Below are positions 38,540-46,755 of a DNA stretch of 64,000 nucleotides, one piece after another. The notes under the pieces are model-generated. The model saw only the letters and a list, made by a program, of their open reading frames with translations. It was not told the origin of the DNA and ran no database searches. Every line of letters starts with the position of its first letter. Position 1 is the stretch's first letter. Position numbers and translations under genes: made by a program. Origin of the DNA: Myxococcus landrumus (GTDB lineage Bacteria; Myxococcota; Myxococcia; Myxococcales; Myxococcaceae). The stretch is taken from NCBI RefSeq assembly GCF_017301635.1, contig NZ_CP071091.1:2430001-2494000 (forward strand). Direction: 5' to 3'.

Positions 38540-40423
38540 CTACCAGAGCGCCTGTGACAGCACGATGGCGACGCCCACCAATCCCTCGCCAGCAATGGCG
38601 CCCGCCGCGAGCGTCACCACACGGCCTTCCAGCGTCGTGGATTTCACGTATCCCGCGACGGCGGAGAGACAGCCCCCGAGGAAGAGCCCCAGCGCGTACG
38701 AGGGGGGCAGCAGACACGCCAGCCCCATCCCCAGGGGAGAGGGAATCCAGCGGCGCGCACGAGCAGGAGCCACCCGCTCGGCGAGTACGAGAATGGCCGC
38801 GCCCAGTGCGGCCCACCCGACGGCGGCCCGAGTCGCCGGCGCCAGGGTGTCCAACCCCGAGGACAGCACCCGCGCCACGCTCGCGGTGATGAAGGCCGCG
38901 GGGGCGGGAAAGCGCTCACCGCCCAGGGCCTCGCGGTCGGGCACGAGCAGGAAGAACAGCGGCACCACCGCGATGGCCCCCACCGCCGAGCCCAGCAACT
39001 GGGCCAGGAACAAGCGGCGCGGATTCGCCCCCAGGAGATGGCCCGTCTTCAGGTCGGTGAGGAGGTCCGCGGACGAGGAAGCCGCGTTGACGGTGATGCC
39101 CGCCGTGGCGAGGTTCGCGTGGACCTGGTTGGGCAGCAGCACGCCATACGTGAGCTGTGTCACCTGGCTGAGCGCGCCCACGGGTGTGGCATCGGTTTCG
39201 CCCGTGACGCGGCAGGAGATGAGGCACAAGACGAAGGACAACGCGATGGCGAGCACGGCATGCGCGAGCGGGACACCGAAGCTCACATGCGCCACGGCGA
39301 GGGTCGCGGGCACCAGGACGAGCAGGCCCACGAGGAGCCACCAGCGCGGCACCTGAAGCGCATCCACTGGATGAGGAGTGACTTCCGCGCGCGAGAACAA
39401 GCCGCTCAAGGCACGGCGAAGGACGCGGCCATCGAGCACGAACTGGAGCAACGACGCCGTGGCGAGCGCCGCGGCCCCAGGCCACAAGCTCCACTCGAGG
39501 AAGGCCCCCGACTCCGCGGAGACCAGCCCCGAACGAAGGACACGGGGGGCCACGAGCCCATGGATGAGCAGCGCGCCCAGCATCAACGACGTCGTGGTGC
39601 GAGGCCCCAGCAGGACGCCCGCGCCCACCGGGAGCAAGCTCGACTCCAGCGCGAACCCCAATCGCTCCAGGGGGAATCCGCCCCAGGTACCGGGGAATGG
39701 AATCGACGTGGGGAGTCGGCCGAGCCCGTCACGAACCAGGGTCACCAGTCCTGATATCAGTCCGCCCCATCCCAGCATGCGCAGGCGCGGACGGGCCTCT
39801 GAGCCCGTCGAGTGCAGCGCGCGAATGGTGGTCGCGGCGGCGGTGCCCGAGGCAAACGGAAGCTGCTCGTGGTCCACGAGCCGTCGCTTGAACGGCACTG
39901 CGAAGAGGACTCCCAGCGCGGACAGGAAGAACGTCCACGCGAGCAGCGTCGGGCCGGAGGGATGTTGTCCGGTGACGATGAGCCATGCGCCTTGCACGGA
40001 GACGAGCGCGCCCCCCGTGGCATAGCCGGCCGCCGACGCCACCGCCTGCGCGTTGCATGTCTCCAGCGTGGACAAGGGTGAACCCGCGAGCCCAGGCGAC
40101 AGACGCCGCAAGAGTCCATGAGACGCATGAGCGAGCAGCGCGGCGGTGATGGCGACTCCGAACGCGAGCCCCGTCTTGAGTCCCACGTAGAGGTTGGTCG
40201 CGCAGGTGACGACGCCGATGGCAGCGCCCAGCAGGACGGAGCGAAGGGTGAACTGGGGCAGGCGGTCGGCTTGATAGACGTGCGTGAGCCAGTAGGAGTC
40301 CGTGGCCTCGGTGGTGTCTCCGGGGATGCTCAGCAGCGTCAGCGAGGCGGGAGTTGGCGCCAGGGGGGACGCGGCATCCTCGGGCGGGGCATGCGGAGAG
40401 GACAAGGCCATGGGCCACCCCAT
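38540..40423 (-). CDS. OPT-family oligopeptide transporter
   Basis: This ~627-residue integral membrane protein has about a dozen or more hydrophobic helices. It carries OPT family signatures such as VVTCATNLYVGLKTGLAFG near the N-terminus and DLLTDLKTGHLLGANPRRLF in the middle. These transporters take up oligopeptides or metal-chelating peptides with protons. Three starts are possible: a GTG at 40465 overlapping the MerR gene stop (GTGA), ATG 40423 and ATG 40411. I report 40423. The gene lies downstream of the MerR regulator on the same strand and 16 bases upstream of the large kinase gene. Confidence 0.9.
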   Translation of the reverse strand: MGWPMALSSPHAPPEDAASPLAPTPASLTLLSIPGDTTEATDSYWLTHVYQADRLPQFTLRSVLLGAAIGVVTCATNLYVGLKTGLAFGVAITAALLAHASHGLLRRLSPGLAGSPLSTLETCNAQAVASAAGYATGGALVSVQGAWLIVTGQHPSGPTLLAWTFFLSALGVLFAVPFKRRLVDHEQLPFASGTAAATTIRALHSTGSEARPRLRMLGWGGLISGLVTLVRDGLGRLPTSIPFPGTWGGFPLERLGFALESSLLPVGAGVLLGPRTTTSLMLGALLIHGLVAPRVLRSGLVSAESGAFLEWSLWPGAAALATASLLQFVLDGRVLRRALSGLFSRAEVTPHPVDALQVPRWWLLVGLLVLVPATLAVAHVSFGVPLAHAVLAIALSFVLCLISCRVTGETDATPVGALSQVTQLTYGVLLPNQVHANLATAGITVNAASSSADLLTDLKTGHLLGANPRRLFLAQLLGSAVGAIAVVPLFFLLVPDREALGGERFPAPAAFITASVARVLSSGLDTLAPATRAAVGWAALGAAILVLAERVAPARARRWIPSPLGMGLACLLPPSYALGLFLGGCLSAVAGYVKSTTLEGRVVTLAAGAIAGEGLVGVAIVLSQALW

Positions 40424-40461
40424 CTTTTCATTGTGGCCCCACGAGGACGAGCCCCCTCCCC

Positions 40462-41226
40462 TCACCTTCCCTCAAGCGGGCGTCGCTGGACGGCGATCAT
40501 CAGCAGGTACCGGTCCGACGCACCGGGGAGGTATCGCTCCAGGTGGAGTCCCTCGGGACGAAAGCCCAGCTCGTCGAGGAACCGGAACACACGATGCGCC
40601 GCGACCTCGTCCCTCGAACCACACTCCAGGGTGGCGAAGAGCGTGGGAGGAACCTCCTGTCGCCGAGCCCCTGGAGGCGTCCGCCGCCCAGGCTTCACTC
40701 GAAAGCCCACCTCTCCCACCAGGTGTCCCTCCTCGAAATCGAGCGTACGGACATAGCCACTGGTCAACACGCGGGCCCCTCTGCGTTCGAGCAGCTTCTT
40801 GTGCGCGCGGACTTCCGCGCGGAAGGGCAACGGGCCTTCGGGAACACGCGCGGGGAACCAGAAGAGCACGGTGGGCTCGGCCCAGTGTTCCAGGTGCACG
40901 CGTGGCCAGGAGGGCTTCAACCCCTGCAAGTACTGGTCGGCGACTTGAAGGGACAGCAGCCGCGCGGACATCTCCTGACGCCAGGTCTCGAGCAAGGCCT
41001 CGCGTGAGCGAGCATCTCGCCGCAGAAAGTCCCGGATGGCACTCAGGGAGATTCCCGCCGCGCGCAGACTCCCGAGGAAGCGGGCCTCGGCCACCTGCTC
41101 GGGCGCATAGGCGCGGTAGCCGTTCTCCCGGCGCTGCGCCGGCACGAGCAATCCCTTTCGCTCGTAGAAGCGAAGGGCGCTCGGAGAGATGCCGCAGCGG
41201 TCGGCGAAGGCGGAAATCGACAGCAT
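40462..41226 (-). CDS. MerR-family regulator with GyrI-like effector domain
   Basis: The 254-residue protein starts at ATG 41226. Residues 1-70 are a MerR winged helix (ISAFADRCGISPSALRFYER, ENGYRAYAPEQVAEARFLG), followed by a dimerising coil and a C-terminal GyrI-like small-molecule-binding domain (from about 115). It lacks the cysteine cluster of metal-sensing MerR proteins, so an organic ligand is more likely. It is divergent from a stand-alone GyrI-like protein. The shared region holds a MerR-type dyad in a promoter-like context. Its stop overlaps a possible GTG start of the OPT gene. Confidence 0.9.
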   Translation of the reverse strand: MLSISAFADRCGISPSALRFYERKGLLVPAQRRENGYRAYAPEQVAEARFLGSLRAAGISLSAIRDFLRRDARSREALLETWRQEMSARLLSLQVADQYLQGLKPSWPRVHLEHWAEPTVLFWFPARVPEGPLPFRAEVRAHKKLLERRGARVLTSGYVRTLDFEEGHLVGEVGFRVKPGRRTPPGARRQEVPPTLFATLECGSRDEVAAHRVFRFLDELGFRPEGLHLERYLPGASDRYLLMIAVQRRPLEGR

Positions 41227-41247
41227 GCGGTCACTTTCCCCTGGAGC

Positions 41248-41277
41248 TTCAACCTGCTTCAAGGTGCAGGGTATGCA
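41248..41277 (+). promoter_or_regulatory. Probable MerR-controlled promoter and operator
   Basis: An imperfect dyad ACCTGC-N8-GCAGGG (41252-41271) lies between a -35-like TTCAAC (41248-41253) and a -10-like TATGCA (41272-41277). The spacer is 18 bases, longer than the usual 17. A long spacer with a dyad inside it is the hallmark of promoters that MerR proteins untwist to activate. It would drive the GyrI-like gene starting at 41306, whose ribosome-binding site AAGGAG is at 41294-41299. Confidence 0.6.
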
Positions 41278-41305
41278 CATCCCTCTCCGTCTGAAGGAGC
41301 GCGCC

Positions 41306-41794
41306 ATGGATGTCTCCGTCGTGTCTCGAGCGGAACTCAAGCTCGTGGGCCTGAAGGTCGTGGGTCGCCGCAGCGAACTGAGCCACCGCGTCCCCCTGGC
41401 CTGGACCGAGCTCATCGCGAGGCTGCCTTCCATCCCGAACATCGTGAACCGAGAGGTCCTCTACGGCGCCTCCCCCGAGCGCGACTTCCTCCGCGGCCAT
41501 CCCGACGGCGTCTACACATACAGCGTCTGCGTCGAGGTGGCCTCGCTGGACTCAGTCCCCGAAGGGATGAGCACGCTGGTGCTCGCGCCCTGCGACTATG
41601 CGATGGCGAGAATCCAGGGAGCCGCCTCGGCCATCGACGCGGCCTACCTGGGCATGGCTCGCTGGCTGGCCGAGACCGGGCGAAAGACAAACGCCCAGGC
41701 ACACAGCCTGGAGCGTTACGACGTCACGCGCCAACGGGTGACTCCTCCCTACGAGGGCTTCGACTACGACCTCCTCAAGCCCCTCGCGCCGTGA
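41306..41794 (+). CDS. GyrI-like small-molecule-binding protein
   Basis: The 162-residue protein is a stand-alone GyrI/AraC-effector-binding (SOUL-like) domain. It contains the usual long beta-strand pattern (MDVSVVSRAELKLVGLKVVG) and the second half with YTYSVCVEVASLDSVPEGMS. Such proteins sequester or sense small amphipathic compounds. The ATG at 41306 is preferred, as AAGGAG lies 6 bases upstream. It diverges from a MerR regulator whose own C-terminus belongs to the same superfamily, and is its probable target. Confidence 0.85.
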   Translation: MDVSVVSRAELKLVGLKVVGRRSELSHRVPLAWTELIARLPSIPNIVNREVLYGASPERDFLRGHPDGVYTYSVCVEVASLDSVPEGMSTLVLAPCDYAMARIQGAASAIDAAYLGMARWLAETGRKTNAQAHSLERYDVTRQRVTPPYEGFDYDLLKPLAP

Positions 41795-41878
41795 GCCGTC
41801 GACGCGCGTCGCTCACCCCCGAACGCTTGACCCGGGGCGCGCTTGCGATGGGAGGAATCCACTCCCTAGCCTGTCCGC

Positions 41879-43249
41879 ATGAATAGACTGTCCAGACTGG
41901 CATCCATTGTTGGGTTGTCCCTGTCGGCGGCCGCATGCGATGGCGTGCCCGAGCCGGAGGCAGCGCGGCCAATCGCCGACGGAGAGCAGGAACAAGGCGC
42001 TCAGTTCGGAGCCGCACAGCGACGATGGACGACCGTGCTGGACACCCAGAGCATGGGCCAACTCGCGACCCAGGCGGACGGACATCTGGTGTTGGTCTCG
42101 AGTGAAAACTCAGACGTCCACGTCTCTCGATTCAATCCCAAAGGCCAACGGCTCTGGCGCCAACGCTTTGGCGATGCCAACCACCAGTACGCCAGTGGTG
42201 TCGTCGTCGATGCGAAGGGCAACACCTTCATCACAGGCGACTTCTGGGGTGAGCTCGACTTGGGAGGAGGCCCCCTGCCCTGTCCTGGTGCGCCAGGGAG
42301 CCCGCGAGCCTTCGCCGCGAAACTCGATGCAACAGGGCGCCATGTCTGGAGCCGCTGCTTTGGAGACATGGGACAACAACAAACAGGAACCCTCGCACTG
42401 GCTCCCAACGGGGACGTGTTCGTCGGGGGCTATTTCGGAGGCAGCATCGACTTCGGAGACGGACCGATTCCCGTGAAGGGCACGGTGAACCAGTTCGTCG
42501 CGAGGCTGGGCCGCAACGATGGCGCCACGGTCTGGCATCAGCTCTACGAAACAGGCCTGGGCAATCTCGTCAGGCTCGCCTCGGACCGCGAAGGCAATCT
42601 CTTCATCAGCGACGCATACACCGACACGCTCAGCATCCATGGCGAGCCGTGGCTCTCCACCCCGGGATTCAATGCCTATGTCTTGAAGCTCAACCCACAC
42701 GGCCAGCCCCTCTGGGCGAAGGACGTGGGTCCCGCGCACCAACAAACCGGATGGCGGCTCGCCGTGGACCGGGAGGGAAACCTCATCGGTGCGGGAGCCT
42801 TCTTCGGCACGCTGGACCTTGGCGGAGGTCCGCTCGTCAGCCAGGACCTGGATGTGTTTGTGGTCTCGTTGGACTCCGAGGGGAATCATCGCTGGAGCCG
42901 GCGATTCGGAGGTCCGGGCCCCGACTGGGGTCATGACGTGAACCTGGACCCCGAAGGCAACCCGGTGGTGACGGGCTCATTCACGGCGACCATCGACCTG
43001 GGCACCGGCCCCCTGACAAGCGCGGGTCTCGACGACATCTTCGTGATGAAGCTGGGGCGCCAAGGGACGACTCGCTGGAGCCGGGCCTTTGGGGACCTCG
43101 ACAGCCAGACCGCGTATCGCGTCGTCAGCGCGGGCCGGCACGATGTGGTCCTCGGAGGACCCCTGGTTGGGACCATCGACTTCGGCTCGGGGCCTGTGAC
43201 GCGGACGACGCCAAACGCCTCGTACCTCGCCCGCATCACCCCCAGGTAG
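41879..43249 (+). CDS. Lipoprotein with repeated beta-propeller blades
   Basis: The 456-residue product begins with a lipoprotein signal (LSLSAAAC, Cys20) and has Asp directly after the cysteine. The body consists of about seven blade-like repeats of the type 'FGDANHQYASGVVVDAKGN' and 'FGGPGPDWGHDVNLDPEGN', each with a GxGP-type strand (DLGGGP, DFGDGP, DLGTGP, DFGSGP). This is the SBBP/YncE style of propeller found in large families in myxobacteria. A role as an envelope-bound binding scaffold is likely, but the ligand is unknown. Confidence 0.85.
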   Translation: MNRLSRLASIVGLSLSAAACDGVPEPEAARPIADGEQEQGAQFGAAQRRWTTVLDTQSMGQLATQADGHLVLVSSENSDVHVSRFNPKGQRLWRQRFGDANHQYASGVVVDAKGNTFITGDFWGELDLGGGPLPCPGAPGSPRAFAAKLDATGRHVWSRCFGDMGQQQTGTLALAPNGDVFVGGYFGGSIDFGDGPIPVKGTVNQFVARLGRNDGATVWHQLYETGLGNLVRLASDREGNLFISDAYTDTLSIHGEPWLSTPGFNAYVLKLNPHGQPLWAKDVGPAHQQTGWRLAVDREGNLIGAGAFFGTLDLGGGPLVSQDLDVFVVSLDSEGNHRWSRRFGGPGPDWGHDVNLDPEGNPVVTGSFTATIDLGTGPLTSAGLDDIFVMKLGRQGTTRWSRAFGDLDSQTAYRVVSAGRHDVVLGGPLVGTIDFGSGPVTRTTPNASYLARITPR

Positions 43250-43272
43250 ACACCCGCCCGCCTCGGTACGGC

Positions 43273-44274
43273 TCAGCGGGCCACACGGCTGGGCCACACC
43301 GCGCGCAGCTCCTCCGCGCGGGGCAAGCCCTCCACGGCTCCGGGCTTCTCCACGACACGAGAGCCCACGTGGCACGCGAAGGTCGTCAGCGCGACCAGCT
43401 CCTCGCGCGTCGCGCTCTCGAGCGCACGGGCACCGCCGTACCAGCTCACGAGCCCATGCAGGAGGCCGGCGACGAATCCATCACCGGCCCCCGTGGTGTC
43501 CACCACGCGGACCTGTGGCGCCGGGACATGAATCCGCTCGCCCTTCCAGAGGAACAGCGCGCCCCTCGCCCCCAAGGTCACCACGGGCAGGCGCACGCCC
43601 AGCGCGGACAGCCTCGTCAGCGCCTCCTCGGGAGACTCGGTGCCCGTCACGAAGCCAATCTCCTCCTCGGACAGCTTCACGACGGTGCACAGCGGCAGCA
43701 TCCGCGCGAGCAACCCCTTGAGCTGCGTCGGGTCCTCCCACGCATGCAGGCGGAGATTGGGGTCGCAGCTCACGATGCGGTCCGCTTCGCGCGCGATGCC
43801 GAGCATCCCCACCGTGGCCTCTTGAGCCTCGTCGCGCTGAAGGGAGTTGGAGCCGCAATGCACCGCCTTCGCGCGGCGAAGGAAGCCCGCGTCCACGTCG
43901 GCATTGGACAGGAGGAACTCCGCCGACCGGGTGCGGAAGAACGTGAAGCTGCGCTCCCCACGCGCGTCCAGGGAGATGAACACCAGCCCCGTGCGAGCAT
44001 CCGTCGTCTGGCGCAGATGGCTCACGTCCACGCCTTCCTTCGCGAGCCGCTCTCGGAGGAAGTGGCCGAACTCATCCGCGCCCACCACGCCCAGCATCGC
44101 GGACCGCAGCCCCAATCGGGCCAGCCCCACCGAGACGTTGGCCGGAGAGCCTCCGGGGCATGGCTGCCACGAGGGAACGTCCCGCACGCGCAGGCCCTGC
44201 TCCGAGGGAAGGAAATCCACCAACGTCTCACCGAAACACACCACGTCCAGCGGTGACGGCAATCCGTCGCTCAC
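43273..44274 (-). CDS. PfkB-family sugar kinase (fructokinase-like)
   Basis: This is a 333-residue ribokinase/PfkB protein. It carries the N-terminal glycine signature CPGGSPANVSVGLARLG and the C-terminal signature with catalytic base DTTGAGDGFVAGLLHG. The N-terminal VVCFGETLVDFLP is typical of fructokinases, so it probably phosphorylates fructose or a related sugar. The start is GTG 44274 behind GGGAGGGACC. It is the last gene of the minus-strand run that begins upstream with recO, which ends 37 bases before it. Confidence 0.9.
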   Translation of the reverse strand: MSDGLPSPLDVVCFGETLVDFLPSEQGLRVRDVPSWQPCPGGSPANVSVGLARLGLRSAMLGVVGADEFGHFLRERLAKEGVDVSHLRQTTDARTGLVFISLDARGERSFTFFRTRSAEFLLSNADVDAGFLRRAKAVHCGSNSLQRDEAQEATVGMLGIAREADRIVSCDPNLRLHAWEDPTQLKGLLARMLPLCTVVKLSEEEIGFVTGTESPEEALTRLSALGVRLPVVTLGARGALFLWKGERIHVPAPQVRVVDTTGAGDGFVAGLLHGLVSWYGGARALESATREELVALTTFACHVGSRVVEKPGAVEGLPRAEELRAVWPSRVAR

Positions 44275-44310
44275 GGTCCCTCCCAGCGCGGCGTCAGGCG
44301 CGCCGCTTCG

Positions 44311-45045
44311 TCAGTCCAGGCCCACCTGGGCCATGAAGTCCACGCTCTTGAGGCGGCGGCCCAGGTGGTGGGCGATGAAGACGTTGAGCAGGCCACGCGC
44401 CCGCGCGCGCAAGTCGGCGGGGAGCGGCGTGCGCGCACCCTCCTGGAGCGCACGCAGCCCGGAGAGGAGCGCCACGGGCACCGGCACCGCCTCCCGAGCG
44501 CGCAGGCTGCACGGCTCACACACCGCGCCACCATGGGCCTGGTCGAACCGCGGACGCTCCCCCGGAGGCGCACCACACAGCGCGCACGCATCGAAGCGCG
44601 GCATCAAGCCCGCGTGCGCCAGGGCCGACAGCTCGAAGGCCAGCAGCGACGTGGGCCCCGCCTCCTTCGCGTCCAGCCGGGTCAGGTAGCCCTCGAGCAG
44701 GACGAAGAGCTCCGACTGCGGCTCATGGTCGCGCGTCAGCTCGCGGCACAGCTCCACGGCGTACAAGGCCCGGGCGATGAGCGACAAGTCCCCTCGCGCG
44801 GCGTAGTAGCCAGCGACGATGTCCGTGGAGTCCAGCCGCACGGTGGAGCCACGCGTCTCGACCAGGTGCACGCGAAGCCGCATGAACGGCTCCAGCGCGC
44901 CCGCGAAGCGACGCTTGCTCTTGCGAGCCCCCGCGGCGAAGGCCGTCAGCTTCCCATGCTCGCGCGTCAGCAGTGTGACGAGCCGATCCGACTCGCCGTA
45001 GTCCACGGTGGACAGCACGAGCGCGTCGTCGTCGTAGCGCTCCAT
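44311..45045 (-). CDS. recO: DNA repair protein RecO
   Basis: RecO loads RecA on single-stranded DNA together with RecR in the RecFOR recombination pathway. The ~244-residue product has the N-terminal OB fold (ALVLSTVDYGESDRLVTLLT) and a four-cysteine zinc site (CALCGAPP with the later CEPC), as in many bacterial RecO proteins. The ATG at 45045 is used. A TTG at 45057 overlapping the stop of the upstream HTH gene (TTGA) is an alternative. It is flanked by a RodZ-like gene and a PfkB kinase. Confidence 0.94.
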   Translation of the reverse strand: MERYDDDALVLSTVDYGESDRLVTLLTREHGKLTAFAAGARKSKRRFAGALEPFMRLRVHLVETRGSTVRLDSTDIVAGYYAARGDLSLIARALYAVELCRELTRDHEPQSELFVLLEGYLTRLDAKEAGPTSLLAFELSALAHAGLMPRFDACALCGAPPGERPRFDQAHGGAVCEPCSLRAREAVPVPVALLSGLRALQEGARTPLPADLRARARGLLNVFIAHHLGRRLKSVDFMAQVGLD

Positions 45046-45053
45046 GGCGTCAT

Positions 45054-45440
45054 TCAACGCGCGAGCGGAGAGGGAAGCTTCCCGCTCAGCACGAGGAACA
45101 GGTAGACGCCCAACGCCAGGGCCACCAGGAGGACGGACAGCCCGACATAGGCCCGCTTGCGCCGCTCCGTCTCGAGCTGCGCGGGTGACGGCGCGGGCAC
45201 CGAGCGGTCCACCTCCTCGTAGCGGAGGACGGCCTCCTCGGGAGCCAGACCGATGACCTGGGCATAGGCCTTGATGTAGTTCACCACGAAGATGCGTGAG
45301 GGCAACCGCTCCACCTGCCCCGCCTCCAGCGCGGCGATGAGCGTCGGCGGAATCTTGGTCTCCCGAGCGACATCCTCGAGAGACAGGCCTCGCAGCTCCC
45401 GCTGCTGGCTGAGGTACTTGCCGAAGTCGACGTGGTCCAC
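45054..45440 (-). CDS. RodZ-like HTH protein with one membrane helix
   Basis: The ~128-residue protein has an N-terminal HTH_25/RodZ-type domain (FGKYLSQQRELRGLSLEDVA, IPPTLIAALEAGQVERLP) and a single helix near the C-terminus (LSVLLVALALGVYLFLVLSG). Only a few residues follow. Full-length RodZ has a large periplasmic domain, which is missing here, so this looks like a short cytoplasmic-facing version that may bind MreB or DNA. The GTG at 45440 is the likely start. It follows the Tgl-like gene by 19 bases; pilF-rodZ adjacency is common in bacteria. Confidence 0.8.
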   Translation of the reverse strand: MDHVDFGKYLSQQRELRGLSLEDVARETKIPPTLIAALEAGQVERLPSRIFVVNYIKAYAQVIGLAPEEAVLRYEEVDRSVPAPSPAQLETERRKRAYVGLSVLLVALALGVYLFLVLSGKLPSPLAR

Positions 45441-45459
45441 GGTGCGCCCAGATAGCAGA

Positions 45460-46221
45460 CTAGAGCTTTTCGAGCAGCCTTCGGCAGTCGTCCTTGATTC
45501 CCTGCTCGGAGGGCTTGGACTTCGTCTCACACGCCGCGAAGGACTGCTTGGCGGCATCCGCCTGGCCCAGCTTGGCCAGACACACGCCTTCGCGCATGTA
45601 CGCCTCGGCCACCTCGGGGCACGTCTCGCGGAAGCGCGTGAACTGCCGGCACGAATCCTCGGTGCGGCCCGTCTCGTCGAAGATGATGCCCAGGTTGCGG
45701 TAGCCCATGCAGAAGCCCGGGTTCGTCGTCACCGCCGCCTTGAGGCTGCTCACCCCGCGCGCCGTCTCACCCTTCTTGTAGAGCGCCCAGCCCATGTTGC
45801 CCTGCGCGATGTAGGGCGTCAGGTAGAGCATGTCGTTGAGGACCTGCTCGTAGAGCTTGATGGCCTCGTCGTAGTTCCCCTGGTCCAGGTACACGTTGGC
45901 CAGGTTCGTGCGGGCCTCCGAGAAGGTGGGCCGGACCTTCAGCGCGCGCTGGTAGTGCTCAGCCGCCTCCCCGTGACGCTGGAAGGCCAGGTGCAGCAAC
46001 ACGCCCATCGCGTTGTTGGCCTCGGGGTAGTCCGGGTCGTTCTTCAGGGCCACATTCAGCTCGCGAACCGCGTCCTGGATGTGCCCGTCCTGCTGGGCGG
46101 TGATGGCCAGGTCGTAGTGAATCTCCGCGAGACGGCGCTCCTTCTCCGAAGGGATATGGGCACAGCCGGAGAGCGCCAGGAGGAGCGCGAGGGAACAAGA
46201 CGCGGAGGCAAGCCGGAGCAT
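45460..46221 (-). CDS. tgl: Tgl-like type IV pilus secretin assembly lipoprotein
   Basis: The 253-residue lipoprotein has lipobox LLALSGC with Cys20 followed by TPR repeats (EIHYDLAITAQQDGHIQDAV, EANNAMGVLLHL, ARTNLANVYLDQGNYDEAI, MGYRNLGIIFDETGRTED). This matches PilW/PilF pilotins, which help PilQ form multimers in the outer membrane. In Myxococcus the equivalent protein is Tgl, needed for social motility and transferable between cells by contact. The neighbouring RodZ-like gene supports the assignment. Assignment as Tgl itself rests on length, lipobox and repeats. Confidence 0.78.
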   Translation of the reverse strand: MLRLASASCSLALLLALSGCAHIPSEKERRLAEIHYDLAITAQQDGHIQDAVRELNVALKNDPDYPEANNAMGVLLHLAFQRHGEAAEHYQRALKVRPTFSEARTNLANVYLDQGNYDEAIKLYEQVLNDMLYLTPYIAQGNMGWALYKKGETARGVSSLKAAVTTNPGFCMGYRNLGIIFDETGRTEDSCRQFTRFRETCPEVAEAYMREGVCLAKLGQADAAKQSFAACETKSKPSEQGIKDDCRRLLEKL

Positions 46222-46262
46222 GGGTACGGTTCTCGACGAGGAAAAGGGATGGGGGGACGGAC

Positions 46263-46727
46263 TCAGAAGGCCGCGAGGAACCGGCCCAACGTGGTGGTGA
46301 CGTTCTTCTTCTCTTCCGCGCGAGCCTTCACCGCGGGCACCTGCTTCGGGTCCTTGAAGAAGACGGGCAACGTCTTGAGCAGCTCGTCCTGCTGCTCCGC
46401 GGGCTGGGCCCGCCAGTTGGCGTCGTCCATCATGAAGCCGAGCGACTCGACGAAGGCCAGCGCCTCGCTCTCGTCGTCGCGGTACTCATCCGCCGTCATG
46501 TTGCGGCGGCCGGACAGGTACACGGCGCAATCCTCGGCCTCGGCCAGGTAGAGGTACACGAAGACGGCGGCCCCCTGCCCTCCGCGAAGTCCCACCACGA
46601 AGGCCTGCGAGGGCCCCGCCTGCTTCCCAGGAATGGCCACATGGGGCGCATTGAGCGAGGTGTGCAGCGCGAGGATCTGCTCACGCGTCGCGGGAAGCCC
46701 GCGGTAGCGCTCGTCCAGGTTGAACAC
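46263..46727 (-). CDS. Conserved hypothetical protein upstream of tgl
   Basis: The 154-residue cytoplasmic-looking protein starts at GTG 46727 (GGAGAAG upstream). It has an N-terminal FNLDERYRGLPATREQILAL, a hydrophobic beta-rich middle (AFVVGLRGGQGAAVFVYLYL) and a charged, helical C-terminus (KARAEEKKNVTTTLGRFLAA). No signal or membrane helix is seen and I do not recognise a family. It is 41 bases upstream of the Tgl-like gene and 28 bases downstream of a secreted protein gene, so it belongs to the same transcriptional run. Confidence 0.75.
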   Translation of the reverse strand: MFNLDERYRGLPATREQILALHTSLNAPHVAIPGKQAGPSQAFVVGLRGGQGAAVFVYLYLAEAEDCAVYLSGRRNMTADEYRDDESEALAFVESLGFMMDDANWRAQPAEQQDELLKTLPVFFKDPKQVPAVKARAEEKKNVTTTLGRFLAAF

Positions 46728-46755
46728 GACGTGTCTTCTCCGTGACCCTCCCCCG

